Positions 63,995 through 64,000 of a stretch of 64,000 nucleotides of DNA are shown here, piece after piece. The notes beneath the pieces are model-generated. The model made no database searches. It worked only from the letters and a program-made list of their open reading frames with translations, and was not told the DNA's origin. How positions within the stretch are numbered: position 1 is the first letter of the stretch; the number at the start of each line of letters is the position of its first letter. Position numbers and translations under genes: made by a program. This DNA comes from Setaria digitata (Eukaryota > Nematoda > Chromadorea > Rhabditida > Setariidae): assembly GCA_003640385.1 (NCBI GenBank), contig RCAB01000213.1:1-64000 (forward strand). The letters are read 5' to 3'.

Positions 63995-64000
63995 CTGAAT

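Overview
This 64 kb window is AT-rich eukaryotic DNA. It has many small exons (about 50-260 nt) separated by introns of tens of bases to a few kilobases. Splice acceptors are of the TTTCAG/TTTTAG type, and acceptor-like AGs often lie just upstream of start codons, as expected for spliced-leader trans-splicing. Protein content (TIA-1/TIAR, nanos, RPT3, R-Ras, MARCH, tryparedoxin-like) and composition point to a nematode, most likely a spirurid/filarial one. The species call is inference. Two isolated N's inside a duplicated segment near 47.3-47.5 kb show that this is a draft assembly.

Layout: 1-6.4 kb holds a tandem pair of tryparedoxin/nucleoredoxin-like genes. The first is a decayed pseudogene and the second is intact (4261-5582, +). 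6966-12143 (+) is a TIA-1/TIAR RNA-binding protein gene with three RRMs and a possible alternative first exon. 13773-15113 (-) carries a small lysine-rich protein gene and, just upstream on the same strand, a possible tiny membrane/secreted peptide, spaced like a nematode operon. 15.1-17.9 kb is mostly unexplained, with a weak two-exon candidate. 18547-20564 (+) is a nanos-family gene. 22038-24730 (+) is the 26S proteasome ATPase RPT3. 25883-29594 (+) is a SUZ-domain (SZRD1-like) gene that contains a second, same-strand gene (26505-27188) inside its first intron.

29.6-40 kb is gene-poor, with one low-confidence three-exon candidate (32633-34860). 40078-45199 (+) is a membrane RING-CH (MARCH-type) E3 ligase. 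45.2-54.1 kb is gene-poor, with one orphan reading frame near 50.4 kb. 54106-59198 (+) is an R-Ras GTPase. The right edge (60983-63994, -, running off the window) holds the 3' part of an unusual gene. By eye it matches the agmatine-deiminase/Porphyromonas-type peptidylarginine-deiminase (pentein) family but has lost the expected catalytic Cys and His, so it looks like a pseudoenzyme. This is the most interesting item in the window.

The genes do not form one pathway. Several belong to post-transcriptional control (TIAR, nanos, SUZ) and protein turnover (RPT3, MARCH), but adjacency here is probably not functional. All exon models were built by hand from splice consensus, reading phase and family resemblance. 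Summed exon lengths were checked to be divisible by three, but no search or RNA evidence was available.
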